A stretch of 64,000 bases of DNA, taken from positions 1 to 64,000 of the forward strand of contig CAJNOL010001118.1 in NCBI GenBank assembly GCA_905250125.1, read 5' to 3'. The stretch is from Rotaria sordida. Taxonomy: Eukaryota > Rotifera > Eurotatoria > Philodinida > Philodinidae. The notes below the pieces were generated by a model that saw only the letters and a program-made list of their open reading frames with translations, was not told the origin of the DNA and did not search any database. Position 1 is the stretch's first letter, and each line of letters starts with the position of its first letter. Positions 11,010 to 22,789 of the stretch are shown in pieces. Both the position numbers and the translations under genes were made by a program.

Positions 11010-11990
11010 CGATATTTTAATAATACAACCGAACTCCACATGATCGTTCGCATATTAAATTTATACCTTTTATCATGATCTTGAGTTGCAATTAGCAAGA
11101 GAAAAGTTTCAAATTCTGAATTCTGAATTGATTCACTCAAGTGATCTAAGAAAATCTTAACTTCTTGATATAACAACGCAAAAAAAAATCGCTTTCATCA
11201 TTCATATTTCTTGATCAATTTGAGAAAGAATATTTTGAGATTGCAATCCTTATAATGAATCATTCGTACTTTGCATCCAATGCCAAAAGACGTTTGCACC
11301 ATGCAAGACAGGTCGGATATTAAAAAGAAGGCTGTACACTATTTGTTCAGTACTTAATTGAGACTATCCATCAAAATATGATGAACACGAAAAATTAAGG
11401 AAATAAGTATAATTTAACATGATCAATTACGAAATTAAAGTACATCTATGAAATTCTTGTGACCATACAAATATACGTAAGTCGATTGAAAAATGATCAC
11501 ATTTCATAGAATTGATGCTGCAAGTATGTACAGAAGCAGTAGAGCGAAGTAGCTACCAAATGTAAGACGGCCTAAAATACATCAAGATCAAATTTTCTTT
11601 AGATCTTTCGCTCTTCATATTCTCTTTTGTTAATAAAAAAAAACGTCAATCTTGGTCAAGAGAAATGGTGAATCTCGAATTAGGATTGGAACCTACACCA
11701 GTCGTTAATGATGAACCCTAGAAAAAGTGTGTGTATATCAAACTTTATTGTCAATTATCAAGTTTAATCATAGAAAGAAAAAAATTATTCATGAATAAAA
11801 AAAACGAACATATTAATGAAAAGTAATCTTGAAAGAAAATTTACAAATAATGAATTCTATGTAAAGAAAGATAGTTCATTATTTTTCATGGAGAAATACT
11901 GCAGAGTACATGCTTAGATCGATATAACTACTAGACTTCTCAATCGAGCCATATGAGTGGAAAACAAAATAAAGAGAAAAAAAATACTAC
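11010..11990. other. Intergenic, AT-rich, nothing recognised
   Basis: No convincing frame on either strand. A stretch near 11640-11720 has a weak B-box-like sequence (complement of GGATTGGAACC) but no tRNA arm pairing. Confidence 0.4.
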
Positions 11991-11997
11991 CAAAAAA

Positions 11998-13966
11998 TTA
12001 CAATTGATGTTTGATGTCATTGATTAGCCTTTCAAACTTTTCTGTATCACCCAACAATTCTGTTAAACGTTGTCTTTCTTTATTTGCTATGAATAACCAC
12101 ATTGTTTTAAAGGCGTTGTATTTCATTTCCAAGATAATAATGACAATGGCAGTTGTTAGAATAGTCGAACCGTTACTGAGAATCGAATGAAAAGATGTTA
12201 GTGGCTTCTGACAAAGATTTTGAATATCATCATTGCTTAAATTCAAAAGTTCATCAAATTTTTGTAAATTGATTAAATGACGAACAATATTCTGATCATT
12301 GGATGGCCATGTTTTCTGTTCAGTTATTGTAGATGAAAATAAAGAACTTGTTCCACCACTGTTTATAGTACCAAAAGAGAATCTAACGCAATCGTCATTT
12401 CTTCATGAACTGTCAGATGAACTAAAACCAAATAATGGTACTTGTTGCGAAAATGCAACAGGTGATTGAGATCTGGAAGATGCACCAAAAACAAATGTTG
12501 GTGGTAATGATTGCGCAGTTGAGAAAGATGATTGAGAATTTTGTTGTTGATCACTAAAAAATGACTCAAATACATCAAATGCTGATGTCAGCTTTGATGA
12601 TGGCGTACTCAAACTAAACAGCATTGGTGAAGGGCAATTAGACATTATTCAGCTACTTAAGTTTGAATTAGACGAAGAACCGAACACACCGGATCTGAAT
12701 GGTAATCCGGTCATGACTTTATCATCCGATGATATTTCAATTGAAATTTCCCTTAACACCAATGTTAGAGTTGGTATTTTTGGCTGATCGATCTGTACGC
12801 GTTTCAATACCAATAAAAACTGTGTGTGGATAGAGAATATTATACTTAAATGAAATAGTGATTGTTCGTGTTTTTCTACCATCTTCTATACTCTATCACA
12901 ATCTGGTTTGTTGAGATCCTGCTTGTGGTTCTTTCAAATGTGTAATTTCTTGAATCAGAGCCTTAGCTGCCAAATGAGCTATTAATTGATTATTGTTATC
13001 TGTAATCTCTGGTAGACGATCGATTCTAGCTAGTCCGAGTTGAACTGTTTCTTCATGATTCCAGAGTTCGACAGTTGTGAAATGATCGAATTGATCACTT
13101 TCGATCAATGTATAAAACAAAAGACGATCATTGGCATAAACATGTGGAACAATTGTTGGAATAGTTTGAAGTTTGGACGATATTAATGATGGAATATTCC
13201 ATTTAACTTTGACATTGGTAATACATGGCTCGAGAGCTTTCTGAAGTTGTTCAGCAACATGAATATCAACACTTGTTCCTGGAGGAATAAATGTAAATCG
13301 ACCGTTCGTCAAATGAGCAAGACCTTTAATCAATGATCGACTTGGTGAATGACCAAGACCGAACGAAAAGATTTTTGATGATGTGTTGACATTGATCGCC
13401 AAAGATTCATTATTTGAGTAGCATTGGATATTTCTCCATTAGTTAATAACAATATTTGTCGAGAATAGTCAGTAATGGGTGCCTGATTTTGTAACCACTG
13501 TAATGGTCTCAATAGTTCAATTCCACCAAGGTCAGCTGCCATTTATGAAATCAATTGTTCAGCTTGCCTTGCATTTTGTTCATTATATTTTTCAATCACA
13601 TTATTAACAATGTTTTATAATTAGATCCAAATCGTATACTATTAAATTGATAGTTGCCTGGCAAACTCTTAAGAAATAAAACCATTGCTTGACGAGCAAG
13701 ACCAATTTTGTTTCCATCTTGCATCGAACTACTACAGTCGACAATAAAAATAAATTCATTGTTTACATCATTGATATTTTTGTTAGTATCAAATGCTTTC
13801 CTACAATCTTCATTTGTAGGTATAAAAGATGCCATTAAAGCTAATTGATGTTCACCATTGTTTTCAACAGCTAAAATTGTATTTGTTCGAGTTGATAGTT
13901 CAATATCTAGAATAATGTCTCGATCCATAAATGTATTCTTTTGATCAAATGTTATCGAATATGTGT
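11998..13966 (-). pseudogene. VWA5A: VWA5A-like protein (VIT/vWA family), broken and interrupted by an assembly gap
   Basis: Read on the minus strand from the gap: FIFIVDCSSSMQDG (about 13722-13765) carries the DxSxS metal-ion site of a von Willebrand A domain. LARQAMVLFLKSLPGNYQFN, LGGIELLRPLQWL, QILLLTNGEISNA and IFSFGLGHSPSRSLIKGL follow in the order known for VWA5A. The tail (LLNLSNDDIQNLCQKPL ... LTELLGDTEKFERL, to the TAA at 11998) matches the VWA5A C-terminal helical domain. Reading frames change near 13600 and 13395 and again around 12650-12890. An in-frame stop (TAA just before ATG GCA GCT, near 13543) also interrupts it. The VIT domain would lie in or beyond the N gap. It is either a decayed copy or a poorly assembled functional gene. 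Confidence 0.75.
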
Positions 13967-14066
13967 NNNNNNNNNNNNNNNNNNNNNNNNNNNNNNNNNN
14001 NNNNNNNNNNNNNNNNNNNNNNNNNNNNNNNNNNNNNNNNNNNNNNNNNNNNNNNNNNNNNNNNNN
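13967..14066. other. Assembly gap (100 N)
   Basis: A run of 100 N directly upstream of the VWA5A-like coding sequence. The round number suggests a placeholder gap of unknown true length. Confidence 0.95.
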
Positions 14067-16315
14067 AAATGAAATTTTTAATTGTTGATCAGAATTACCC
14101 CAACAGACTCTATCAATGTCGATAATTCCAATATAATTTAGTCAGTAGTTTTTCGTCATAAGCGTTGTCTTCAATTACTTGTGAAATCTGATTAGATACA
14201 GTTGATGGATACATAAAAACTACAAGATTTCTCATCGATTTTTTGCATTCGAGTCGGATGTTTTGAATGGTAATTGAATTTAGGTGAGATGGTAGTAATT
14301 TGACAAAGAATAATCAAAAAAATGTATCGAAAGAAACGCTCTGTTCTCGTCATTCTCATGTATCGATCTGTTAAGGAATGTGATATTATCATATGAAGCA
14401 ATTCTAAGTAAAGTCATTTCGCAGGACCATCGGTCGATGGAAGAATACGTAAATGATCATTGAAAATGAATTGATGAACAAACGGTATTGATGATGAAGA
14501 TGATCGTTCCACTTGAGTCTTTTCGAACGGCGCAATCAATTTTCGTCATTGATTATTAGATACTAATCTTCGATCGATCATGATTAATGATGATAAAAGA
14601 AGTTCAGATTTCAAATCTGTCAATGTATCAAATCATTAATCTTCATCGACACGTTTGTCTGAATATTCATGAGTGGTTATAATCTTGCTATCAGCATTAT
14701 ACTTGAAAGCAATACATAAATAAGATAAATAGATGCGAACGATGGAATTCGTTGGTGGTTGTCAACGTCTCTGTACAATATTCAGAGTCTGGTATCTCAT
14801 CAGGTATACATACGGTTCATTATCTAGACAAATAAGATACCGTATGTATAAAAATATTGAAAGAATAGTGATAATTGATTAATCAACTTTGTTTATTTTT
14901 CAGTTTTGATAATAGTAATGTATCCTCTATATCATGTTGACATGTTAGGTTCTTATTCAAAAAGTTAGCTTTTTCAAAATGAACACATCAAAACGATCGT
15001 ATCAAAATTCCAATGTCGGATTCAGAAAGCTCATCGAAAACTGCATCAGATTTGATATTTTTTAGCAAGAAAAAAAAATGTCTTGATATGCGCGTCCTCA
15101 ATCAATACTCCGTCAGAGAAGCAAAGGCATTAGAAAAAATTTTTCTCAAAAATGGAATTCCGAAGCTTGGTGGCATATATGGTTCGATAGAGCAAAAGAC
15201 GCTATACCTTGTACTATATTTTGTTTTCTCGCTGAACGTATTTTTGAAGTATAAATAGGCGAAAACAAAAAAAGTTGACGATTTTTGACAGAGTTTTTAT
15301 GTCTCTTTATTCAGCTGGAAATTGTAGTCTAATGTCAGATTCATGTTCAGAGTGAAAAACTGAGTCGACTGATCTATTTTAGAACTATACTAAAAGGAAT
15401 CCCATTGGCTCGCGGGCTATGATGCTCTAGTACGCCATCACACATGTCATATAATTTCATTCATGATTCCAATACAAGACTCTTTTGGAATTGTTAGAAT
15501 AATAATTCACAGAACCCTTTTATATAGTTTTGTAGAGCTTTTCAAGGACTATACAAATGAACATAAATTATTAAATAATCAAAAAAAGAATGTTCTGAAC
15601 TTCTACTCGTTTTTTGCTATCAGAATGAATGCAGTTCTCACTATGTACCAGTCGTTTTGACAAGTAAAATGGAAGAAAAAATAGACAATATAAAACTATG
15701 TATGTAGTCTTTCGATTTATTTGAAGTCAAATAGTCAGTTCTTGACAAATGTTGAAACATCTTTCTATGAGAACGAATAGTAGATTTTCATTGATATTTA
15801 TTTGGAATTCTTGTCAATCTTCTTTTTGAAAATATATAATGAGTTCATTAATGTAGTTGATCAAAGAATTGCTGAATGAGGCAACTAGATCTCATTTTAA
15901 GAAAAAAAAACAAAGCTTGTCAAGAGTTATGCGAGAAATACACAGAAATATTGATATAGAAAATGCCACAAGGCTACAGTGCTTTCGAGATGAAATTTGT
16001 CTAACTAAATGAAGAAGAATATTTGATGAATATTTTCGTTTTAAATTTAAATTTTCTTTAAGACTGTCCACAAGAGCTGTCTCGAGTTGGATTGTCAAAT
16101 CAAAAGAAAATTAAAAAAATACATCGCTCCATATGTGTATGTAAAACAGACGATGATGATGAGAGAAGTGCAACAGACGAAAGAAAGAAAGAAGAAACGA
16201 CTTTTTCGTACACAAATTGCTAGTAGAAACAACTAAACATCACATTACTTCTTTTCAATTATTCCTTCGGTTGTGTGTTTTCATTGACAAGTATAATTCT
16301 TATACAATAGTACAC
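14067..16315. other. Intergenic, no firm gene
   Basis: The only longer frame (15013-15258, plus, starting MSDSESSSKTASDLIFF) has no recognisable domain and ends in low-complexity sequence. A palindromic GATACCGTATGTAT/ATACATACGGT pair lies near 14803-14850. Nothing else is supported. Confidence 0.35.
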
Positions 16316-16317
16316 TA

Positions 16318-16652
16318 ATGATGGCAACGACTAATTGCTTGAATATGATTGAGACTGCTTTGACTACATGCAATAGTATCGCGATCTTCAAACAATTTCT
16401 GTTGCAAATTCAAGGTTCATACAAGCAAGAATTCAAGTCATTATCACAGATACGAGACTATGTTTAATTAAATAATTATTTCATCAATAATTAGCAGATC
16501 TCTTAACTGAAAATATCAAGAAGTATGAAAAATCTCTTAACAAAAATTTACATAGTCAAATTCAAGTTTATGGACAACAACTCACTGCGTTCATTGACAA
16601 TGGCAAGATCCATTCACAAACTGAAAGCAAGAAAACAACGACGGCTAATTGA
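16318..16652 (+). CDS. Doubtful small gene, two coding-like segments
   Basis: A frame from ATG 16318/16321 reads ATTNCLNMIETALTTCNSIA and continues to a stop at 16468-16470. After an AT-rich stretch ending TAATTAG, a second frame reads ADLLTENIKKYEKSLNKNLH ... GQQLTAFIDNGKIHS to TGA at 16650-16652. Both have even, non-repetitive composition, and the second looks amphipathic helical. The obvious splice sites do not join them in phase, so this may be a decayed or misread small gene. No family is recognised. Confidence 0.3.
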
Positions 16653-16782
16653 TTTTCTAGGAAAATGGTTTAATATTATTAAAAGTCATCTAATTTCCTT
16701 TAAGATAATGATAAACATTTGTGACCTATACTATGTAGAATAATTATTTGGATACCCTGTAATACTTGTTTATTTTATTCTA

Positions 16783-17950
16783 CAAAAAAAACTATCTCTT
16801 AAAAAGGCTTTTATAAAGTTTGGGGGGGAAGGGTTCTATAAACTCCTTGATTTTATATGAAAAAAAAATTATTTGAACATCTGTAATTTTCTTTTTGTGG
16901 TACCTTTATTCTCCATGAAAATATTTTAAGTTATATAGCATTCGATCGAGAGAAAACAATTCTCTATATGCTGATGTATATTAGAACTGAAAAAAATATT
17001 AATAGAAGCTCAAAAATTTCAAAATACCGAAAGCGTTATGAATTTTGCAGATAACTTAATTTTTTCAAGTTGGATAAAATGTAAACTTAACTCAAAATAC
17101 ATCATTTAATTAACATTAATACTTCATATAGGTCTTCCAATAATCTTGGTTTTTAGGTAGCAAAATCAAATACTACATTTTTTTGAACGGTATAGATTTG
17201 TAGAGAATTAAACTCTCTACATAATGATATGCATTGGTTGCACAATAAGTATTTTTCTAAATATGACAAGATCCTATCCTTTCAACTACAATTTACAGTA
17301 AAGAAAGCAAAAAAAAAACTTTTTCGTTCTGCCATTTTATATACATGAGGTATTGACAGATATCTTTCTTTTCTTCATTCATCGACTTGACGTATATAAA
17401 ACGACAACACGAAAAATTTTTGTTTTCTTTCTCCACTGTAAATTTTACTTGAAAAGATGTGATCTTATCATATACAGGAAAAATAGTTCTTGTGCAACCA
17501 AGCATATCATTCTGCCGAGAATTTAATTCTCTGCAAGCCTATATCGTTCGACAAAATTTTAAGTTTGATTTCGCTAACGAAAAACCAAGATTATTGGAAT
17601 ACCTATATGAAGTATTAATGTTAATTGAATGATGTATTTTGAGTTAAGTTTGCATTTTATCCAACTTGAAAAAATTAAGTTCTCTTCAAAATCTACAGCG
17701 CTTTCAGTATTTTGAAGTTTTTGAGGTTCTATCAATATTCTTTCAGTTCTAATACACATCAGCATGTAGAGAATTGTTTTCTCTCGATCGAATGTTATAT
17801 AACTCAAAATATTTTGACGGAGAATAAAGACGCTATAAAAAGAAAATTACAGATGTTCAAATAATTTTTATTTTTTATCTAAAATCAAGGAGTTTATAGA
17901 AAAACCCTCCAAAATTTTGTAACAACCTTTTTAAGAGATACTTTTTTTTC
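16783..17950. repeat. Large palindrome, two arms of about 545 bp
   Basis: The left arm (16783-17328) is repeated in reverse complement at 17407-17950 around a spacer of about 78 bp. Shared landmarks are ATTCGATCGAGAGAAAACAA, GTTGGATAAAATGTAAACTT and GATATGCATTGGTTGCACAA against their complements at 17780, 17660 and 17500. By eye the arms are roughly 85-90% alike. Minus-strand frames at 17293-17505 and 17574-17807 lie in the right arm and may be remnants of a short coding sequence, but no family is recognised. A foldback element or an old inverted duplication are the options. Confidence 0.75.
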
Positions 17951-18485
17951 TTCTAATCCGACCAAAAAAAATTCAAAACTGTTTTTCTGAAACTTTTTTT
18001 AATTTCCGAATCCAAATATGCTGTCAGAAAAGATTTATAGTCTTGTTCGATGATCGGCAAATAGTTTCTACATATTTTTAAGAGAACTACATAGAAAAGC
18101 ATAATCCTTTTAAAATATTGTTGTGCTCTAAAATTCATGCGACTCTTTTCAAAAGTTTCTATACAGCTGAATGTAGATGATTGAATGACTTGCACATGGT
18201 TTATATATTGTATATAAACACAAAAAAAAAAGAAAAAAAATTTAAAAAAGTCAAGTACGTAACGTATAGTCGAAGTAAGAATGGACAAAGAGTGAAAGAA
18301 AATAATATATGCATAGAAGAGTGTCGATACAATTGAATGTAACATGAATGAAGGACTGGTGTATGGTTTGTATATATGATATATCAACAATGATGAGAAT
18401 TCATCATCTATTTTGTCGATAGTCAGTCGTATTTTGAATAGACTGGAAAAAATAGGTACATATAAAGAATACACACTTTCTTAGC

Positions 18486-18577
18486 GTGCAAAATATTAAC
18501 AAATAGGTATTTTTGTAACGCGCAAAATATGAAAAAATAGGCACTGTTGTAACGTGCGAAATGTGAAAAAGATTCTG
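18486..18577 (+). repeat. Minisatellite, about 34-bp period, 2.7 units
   Basis: CGTGCAAAATATTAACAAAT, CGCGCAAAATATGAAAAAAT and CGTGCGAAATGTGAAAAAG start successive units, each with a TAGGTATTTTTGTAA-type second half. Confidence 0.6.
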
Positions 18578-18640
18578 TGGAAAAAACTGCAAGAAAAATT
18601 TGATACTTCCCAAACATTCCTCTGGGTTTTGGGTTCAGGC

Positions 18641-18780
18641 CAGTGGCGGAGCCAGGATTTTAGACTAGAGAAACTCAACCCTTCCTACGGGCTTTTGAGC
18701 TCCCTAACGAATAAAACACATGCATAAAAAATTTCGCTAGGGGACTGAACCCTTCCTTGCCACGCTTGGCTCCGCCACTG
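18641..18780. mobile_element. hAT-like miniature element (MITE), 140 bp
   Basis: CAGTGGCGGAGCCAGGATTT at the left end and TTGGCTCCGCCACTG at the right end form terminal inverted repeats of the CAGTGGCG type common in hAT elements. Flanks GTTCAGGC (18633-18640) and GTTTAGGT (18781-18788) match at 6 of 8 positions, consistent with an aged 8-bp target duplication. Internal near-repeats (CTCAACCCTTCC and CTGAACCCTTCC) also occur. It is far too short to encode a transposase. Confidence 0.8.
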
Positions 18781-19927
18781 GTTTAGGTTCGCTCTTGGCT
18801 ACAGCAAATGTTGAGTCAACCTTGACCAGAAAAAAGAAAGTTGGACCACCTATTCATTATCATTGTCAACATTTTTACAGCTTCAAAACGGAGTGAAATT
18901 TTGAGAAACTGATTTGAGATGTATACTCCACCGTCTTACGATCCCGATAAGTTTTTTTCTGAGTCGAAAAGACGTTCTAGTGAAAGGTAATGATGATATC
19001 GATGACAGACTTGAATCGTGACTCATGTGTAGAGAAGAAGAAGACGTTGCTATGGCAACCGGTCTAGTGAAAAGCAAAAACCCATGTAGCCTATAATGCA
19101 TGAGCAATGTAAAAATAATCCATTATTTTGCATTAGTTTCTAATTTTCAACGCATTATATTTGTAAATAATGTCATAATTCCCAATAATCCATTTTTTTT
19201 CTTGAATTGCTTATGGTTTCTGAGACTGAAAGGCTATAGCTTTTTTTCTTTACAATCATTATCTTCTTGTTATCATTATCAAGAACAGGATCGTCGAATT
19301 TCGTACCGAAAAGAATTAATACAAGAGAAAAATGCATCTTACTGCTAGAAATCTTCTATGGTGTTGCTTGTTCATGCTTGCGAATTAAATTTTACTATAT
19401 GAAAACGTTGGTTAATGATGGTTGGTACAAAAGACTGATCGAGTAGTGAGTATACACATGTTCGTTTATGATCTATTTCTTGTGCATTTACATGCAATTT
19501 ATACTGCCAGAGATACTGGTTATATAATCTGTGACACACGAACATGCATGTCTTGCCACAGAAATTTACACTTGCGCGTGTGTTATTTCCTTTGCATGGA
19601 CACGTGTTTTTCGCGACTTTAAGATCGGTTAGGAGTAACTTTGAGACGTTAACATGAAACTTGTGCATGAATTGAATACTTTCATTTGAAATAAAATAAC
19701 AAGACTATCGAATAACTTGATTTATATTAACTAATGACGCCGTTATTTTTTAGATTTAGTTTATCTCAATAAAAGCATGTACTAACTGAAATTATCTATA
19801 TTATTCGATTTTATTATCGTTGGGACACATACACAAGGACTTTCTCTTTATTTCGTTTGAAGGAACGATCCTTTCACATTGGTAAAGAAAATACTAACGT
19901 AAGAATTCATCAAAGCTCAAGTTCTTG

Positions 19928-20956
19928 ATGGAAACTTTTCTCTTCACAATAAATTGTCTACGACGTGATCGACTTTTACTTTTTCTACTCATTATAGGTT
20001 TTCTTAGTATCAGTTATTGGTCTATAAGACTTCCGACTTCGGATCTTCAAAAAGAAAAACCAATCATGCTTCTACCAGAAAAATTAATCATTCCTCAAAA
20101 AGAAAAACCAATCGTTCTCCAAAAAATAAGCGTATCTAATCATGTGAATATAATTGATTTACAAGAGCGTGTCAAAGAAAATTTTACTTGCATTAAAACA
20201 AAATATCTTCTCCATCTTGTTCGAACAACAATTTGTCTTCATGATGCGAGAGATGCAGTGAGCAATGAAATTCTAATAAACGGAATATGGGAAGAACGAT
20301 ATCTTATTCAATTATTTGGTCTTTTTATTCGGTATCCTCAAATGAGTTTCATCGATGCCGGAGCAAATCTCGGAGGGTATACCATGTTCGCAGCTAGTTT
20401 TGGAAGATTTGTCTTGTCGATAGAGTGCTTTAAGCCCAATCTAGATCGGATTCGTAAAGCTATCCAAATCGAAAAAATTCAAGATAACGTTGTAGTTGTT
20501 GGAAATGCTATTTTCTCTGAATCGGGTAAATATTTGCAAATGAAATCCGACCCATATAATGTTGGTTCGCAGGCAATTATTGTGAATAGTATTACGAACC
20601 AATCGAATATCGACGGATATGTCGTGAGAACGATGCGATTTGACGATATTCTTCCTATCTTAAAAGAGAAGAACATTAGAAACGCTTTGATGAAAGTTGA
20701 CATTCAGTGGTCCGAGACATTTCTATGTGAAACTGGCAACGAAACATTTAATTACGTTAACATACCTGTCGTTTTAATGGAATGGGATCCTGTTCCGCAT
20801 TATAGAGACCGCATACGTAATGTTTTAAAATTTTTTATTGGACGTGGATATATTCCAACTGCGGACATGTGTAATGCCTTGAATGAAACTGATGCTTTTA
20901 GTTCTTGGCCACCGGATGTTTATTGGATAAAGATGGATCGATCTGAAATTTGTTGA
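19928..20956 (+). CDS. FkbM-type SAM-dependent methyltransferase, membrane-anchored
   Basis: An intronless frame of 342 aa starting at ATG 19928 (METFLFTINCLRRDRLLLFL) and ending TGA. Residues about 14-33 form a hydrophobic signal anchor, suggesting a type II protein facing the secretory lumen. The methyltransferase core starts with the SAM-binding motif SFIDAGANLGGYTMFAAS (about residue 139), followed by SIECFKPNLDRIRKA (adenosine/ribose side) and VVVVGNAIFSESGKYLQM. The FkbM family usually has a KIDVEGxE motif; here the matching spot reads MKVDIQWSETF, keeping the Asp but losing the Gly. The protein ends in a Cys-containing EIC. FkbM enzymes are O-methyltransferases, often acting on sugars; the substrate here is unknown. 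Lack of introns contrasts with most neighbours and fits a retrocopy, a horizontally acquired gene or simply a single-exon family. Confidence 0.85.
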   Translation: METFLFTINCLRRDRLLLFLLIIGFLSISYWSIRLPTSDLQKEKPIMLLPEKLIIPQKEKPIVLQKISVSNHVNIIDLQERVKENFTCIKTKYLLHLVRTTICLHDARDAVSNEILINGIWEERYLIQLFGLFIRYPQMSFIDAGANLGGYTMFAASFGRFVLSIECFKPNLDRIRKAIQIEKIQDNVVVVGNAIFSESGKYLQMKSDPYNVGSQAIIVNSITNQSNIDGYVVRTMRFDDILPILKEKNIRNALMKVDIQWSETFLCETGNETFNYVNIPVVLMEWDPVPHYRDRIRNVLKFFIGRGYIPTADMCNALNETDAFSSWPPDVYWIKMDRSEIC

Positions 20957-22168
20957 ACTGTAATGAATCGGCTCATCTATTGTAACACACTGAAACTTTA
21001 TTATATACTATCTGTTCAGTGGAAAAGTAGAAATACGAAGTTGAAAAATATTGATATTACGTAAAGGATGAGAAATTGTAAATATGATAGTAGTGCTAGA
21101 ATTGGCTAAAATTAGGAATAAAACTTGAGAAAACTATATGAGAACTCTAATTAAACTGACTGGGACTCAAGTTTAAGTGTTCAATTTGGACATCTAAAAA
21201 GAAAACACTAAGAAAGTAACTACTTCTAAGCTTTGAGCATCATTTCAGAATGTTCATGGTATCTGATGATAGTTCATTAATTGTGATTAAAATAAAGAGA
21301 CCGAGAAACAAAATGAGGAAATATTGGGCATCACTCTGTCATCTCTCCATTCTTTGAATCTACTTCATTGTCATCCTCTTTATTTAGCAAGTTCCCTTCG
21401 ATCCATTCTTTGGTTTGAATCAATTGCTGTTATTACTTAAGAATATTAGGAAAACAACAGCAGGCATGTCTCTCGATACTGCAGCATCGATTAAATTTCA
21501 TTCAAACTGTAGAGATGACCTCTCCAATAACGATCGTATGTTTTCACAGTCTTAACTAAGATAGTGTCATGAGAGATGCAGAAACGATAAGTTGAGTCGG
21601 TCTATGTAATTTATTTGACTGCTATTCACTTACTAAATGACATTGTTGTTAGTGCCGCTGCTACTGTCGATGATGATGAAGTGACGCTCCTGTTAGTCCA
21701 AAAGGTGAGAACGGTACTCTGAAAATGAAATCATATAAAGAAAATTCGATTTCTTTAGATTTCTTGAATGCAAACCTTCGGCCAATGGTTTGTTTTATAG
21801 CTGATATATGCATTCTGTTGAAATTTATAATAGAAGATAAGTAGTACATCGTATATCAGCTGATTGCTTTTGAATGTAGTTATCGATAATCATTACTTCT
21901 TTCTCTAAGCCAAAAATATTGTTTGTACAAAAATACGAAGTTTCAATTACAAACCGAGACAGATATGTCGACATGCTAGTTTTGATTGTTTTGGATTATT
22001 GTATCTTGATATTTTGGTCTCCAGATAGATTTCTAGACTATGAATGAATTTGAAATATAGAAGTTAAAAAAATTATTGCATCTCCAAATTCGGCATTTAA
22101 CTCTTGTCAATGAACATGACACAGTTTTGTAGATTTTGCTTTGTGATCTTACCAAGAATCGTGACCAG
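20957..22168. other. Intergenic, nothing recognised
   Basis: AT-rich sequence with no coding frame that I can support on either strand. Confidence 0.4.
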
Positions 22169-22244
22169 AGTGGGTGGGTGTCTGTGTGTGGATGTGGGTG
22201 CCGGTGAAAAAGATATCCATAGTTACCGCCACACACCCACATCC
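22169..22244. repeat. Telomere-like foldback patch
   Basis: GTGGGTGGGTGTCTGTGTG and GGATGTGGGTG, spacer CCGGTGAAAAAGATATCC, then GCCACACACCCACATCC. It has the same design as the other telomere-like foldbacks. Confidence 0.6.
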
Positions 22245-22384
22245 TCCATTAGGGTAGTTTTTGGTTACCGGCGCCTGAATAGAATAAAAATGAAATTAAT
22301 TCGTTCCTTTAAAAATCCTTTTTTTTCAATCATCCCGATTTATTTGATAGGAAGCACAAAAAAATTCAGCCATCATAATGATTC

Positions 22385-22745
22385 TATTCGATAGAACAGC
22401 GTTGGACTCGATTATTTCGATCATCGGCGACATAGATTACCATGTCGATCGAAGGATAAACTCCTGAGCCAGTACAACTGATTTACTCCTTTTCCGTGCC
22501 CATTTCCACCATCTATGATAGTGCCCTATTTCTCTTCTTTAGGCCAAACCATCACTCGAGCATTTCCCACATCTGCCACATAGACAGTGTCCAATGGATC
22601 AACAAATAGTCCAATAGGATGTGACAATTGTGTCAGTAACTTTCCTTCGCTTTGACCTCCAGCGACAACAATTTGTTCTTCTCACTTTTATTGCATTTCA
22701 TCACACGACGATCGCTATAGACAAATACGTAGACAGTCTGTTGTG
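22385..22745 (-). pseudogene. NHL-repeat protein fragment
   Basis: The minus strand encodes pieces of NHL beta-propeller blades: VVAGGQSEGKLLTQLSHPIG, LFVDPLDTVYVADVGNARVM and VWPKEEK, then IIDGGNGHGKGVNQL and, after a frame change, VIYVADDRNNRVQR. At least one in-frame stop follows WPKEEK and a second frame change precedes the last blade. Only about two blades remain. NHL proteins are numerous in bdelloids as I recall. This is a relic, cut on one side by a telomere-like patch at 22741. Confidence 0.75.
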
Positions 22746-22782
22746 GGTGTAGCTTTAGAGAAGATACATACGCACTCACACC
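22741..22782. repeat. Telomere-like hairpin
   Basis: TTGTGGGTGTAG, spacer CTTTAGAGAAGATACATAC, then GCACTCACACC. It sits exactly at the 5' edge of the NHL relic. Confidence 0.5.
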
Positions 22783-22789
22783 TTGATTC

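Noticed and set aside
15013-15258. 81-codon frame starting MSDSESSSKTASD
   Set aside because: Plausible start but no homology that I recognise, no splice context, and the end is low complexity.
17953-18474. 173-codon minus-strand frame
   Set aside because: Phe/Ile/Tyr-rich translation of AT-rich DNA with a poly-Phe run, next to a palindrome; no family features or splice context. It could be part of the same old repeat.
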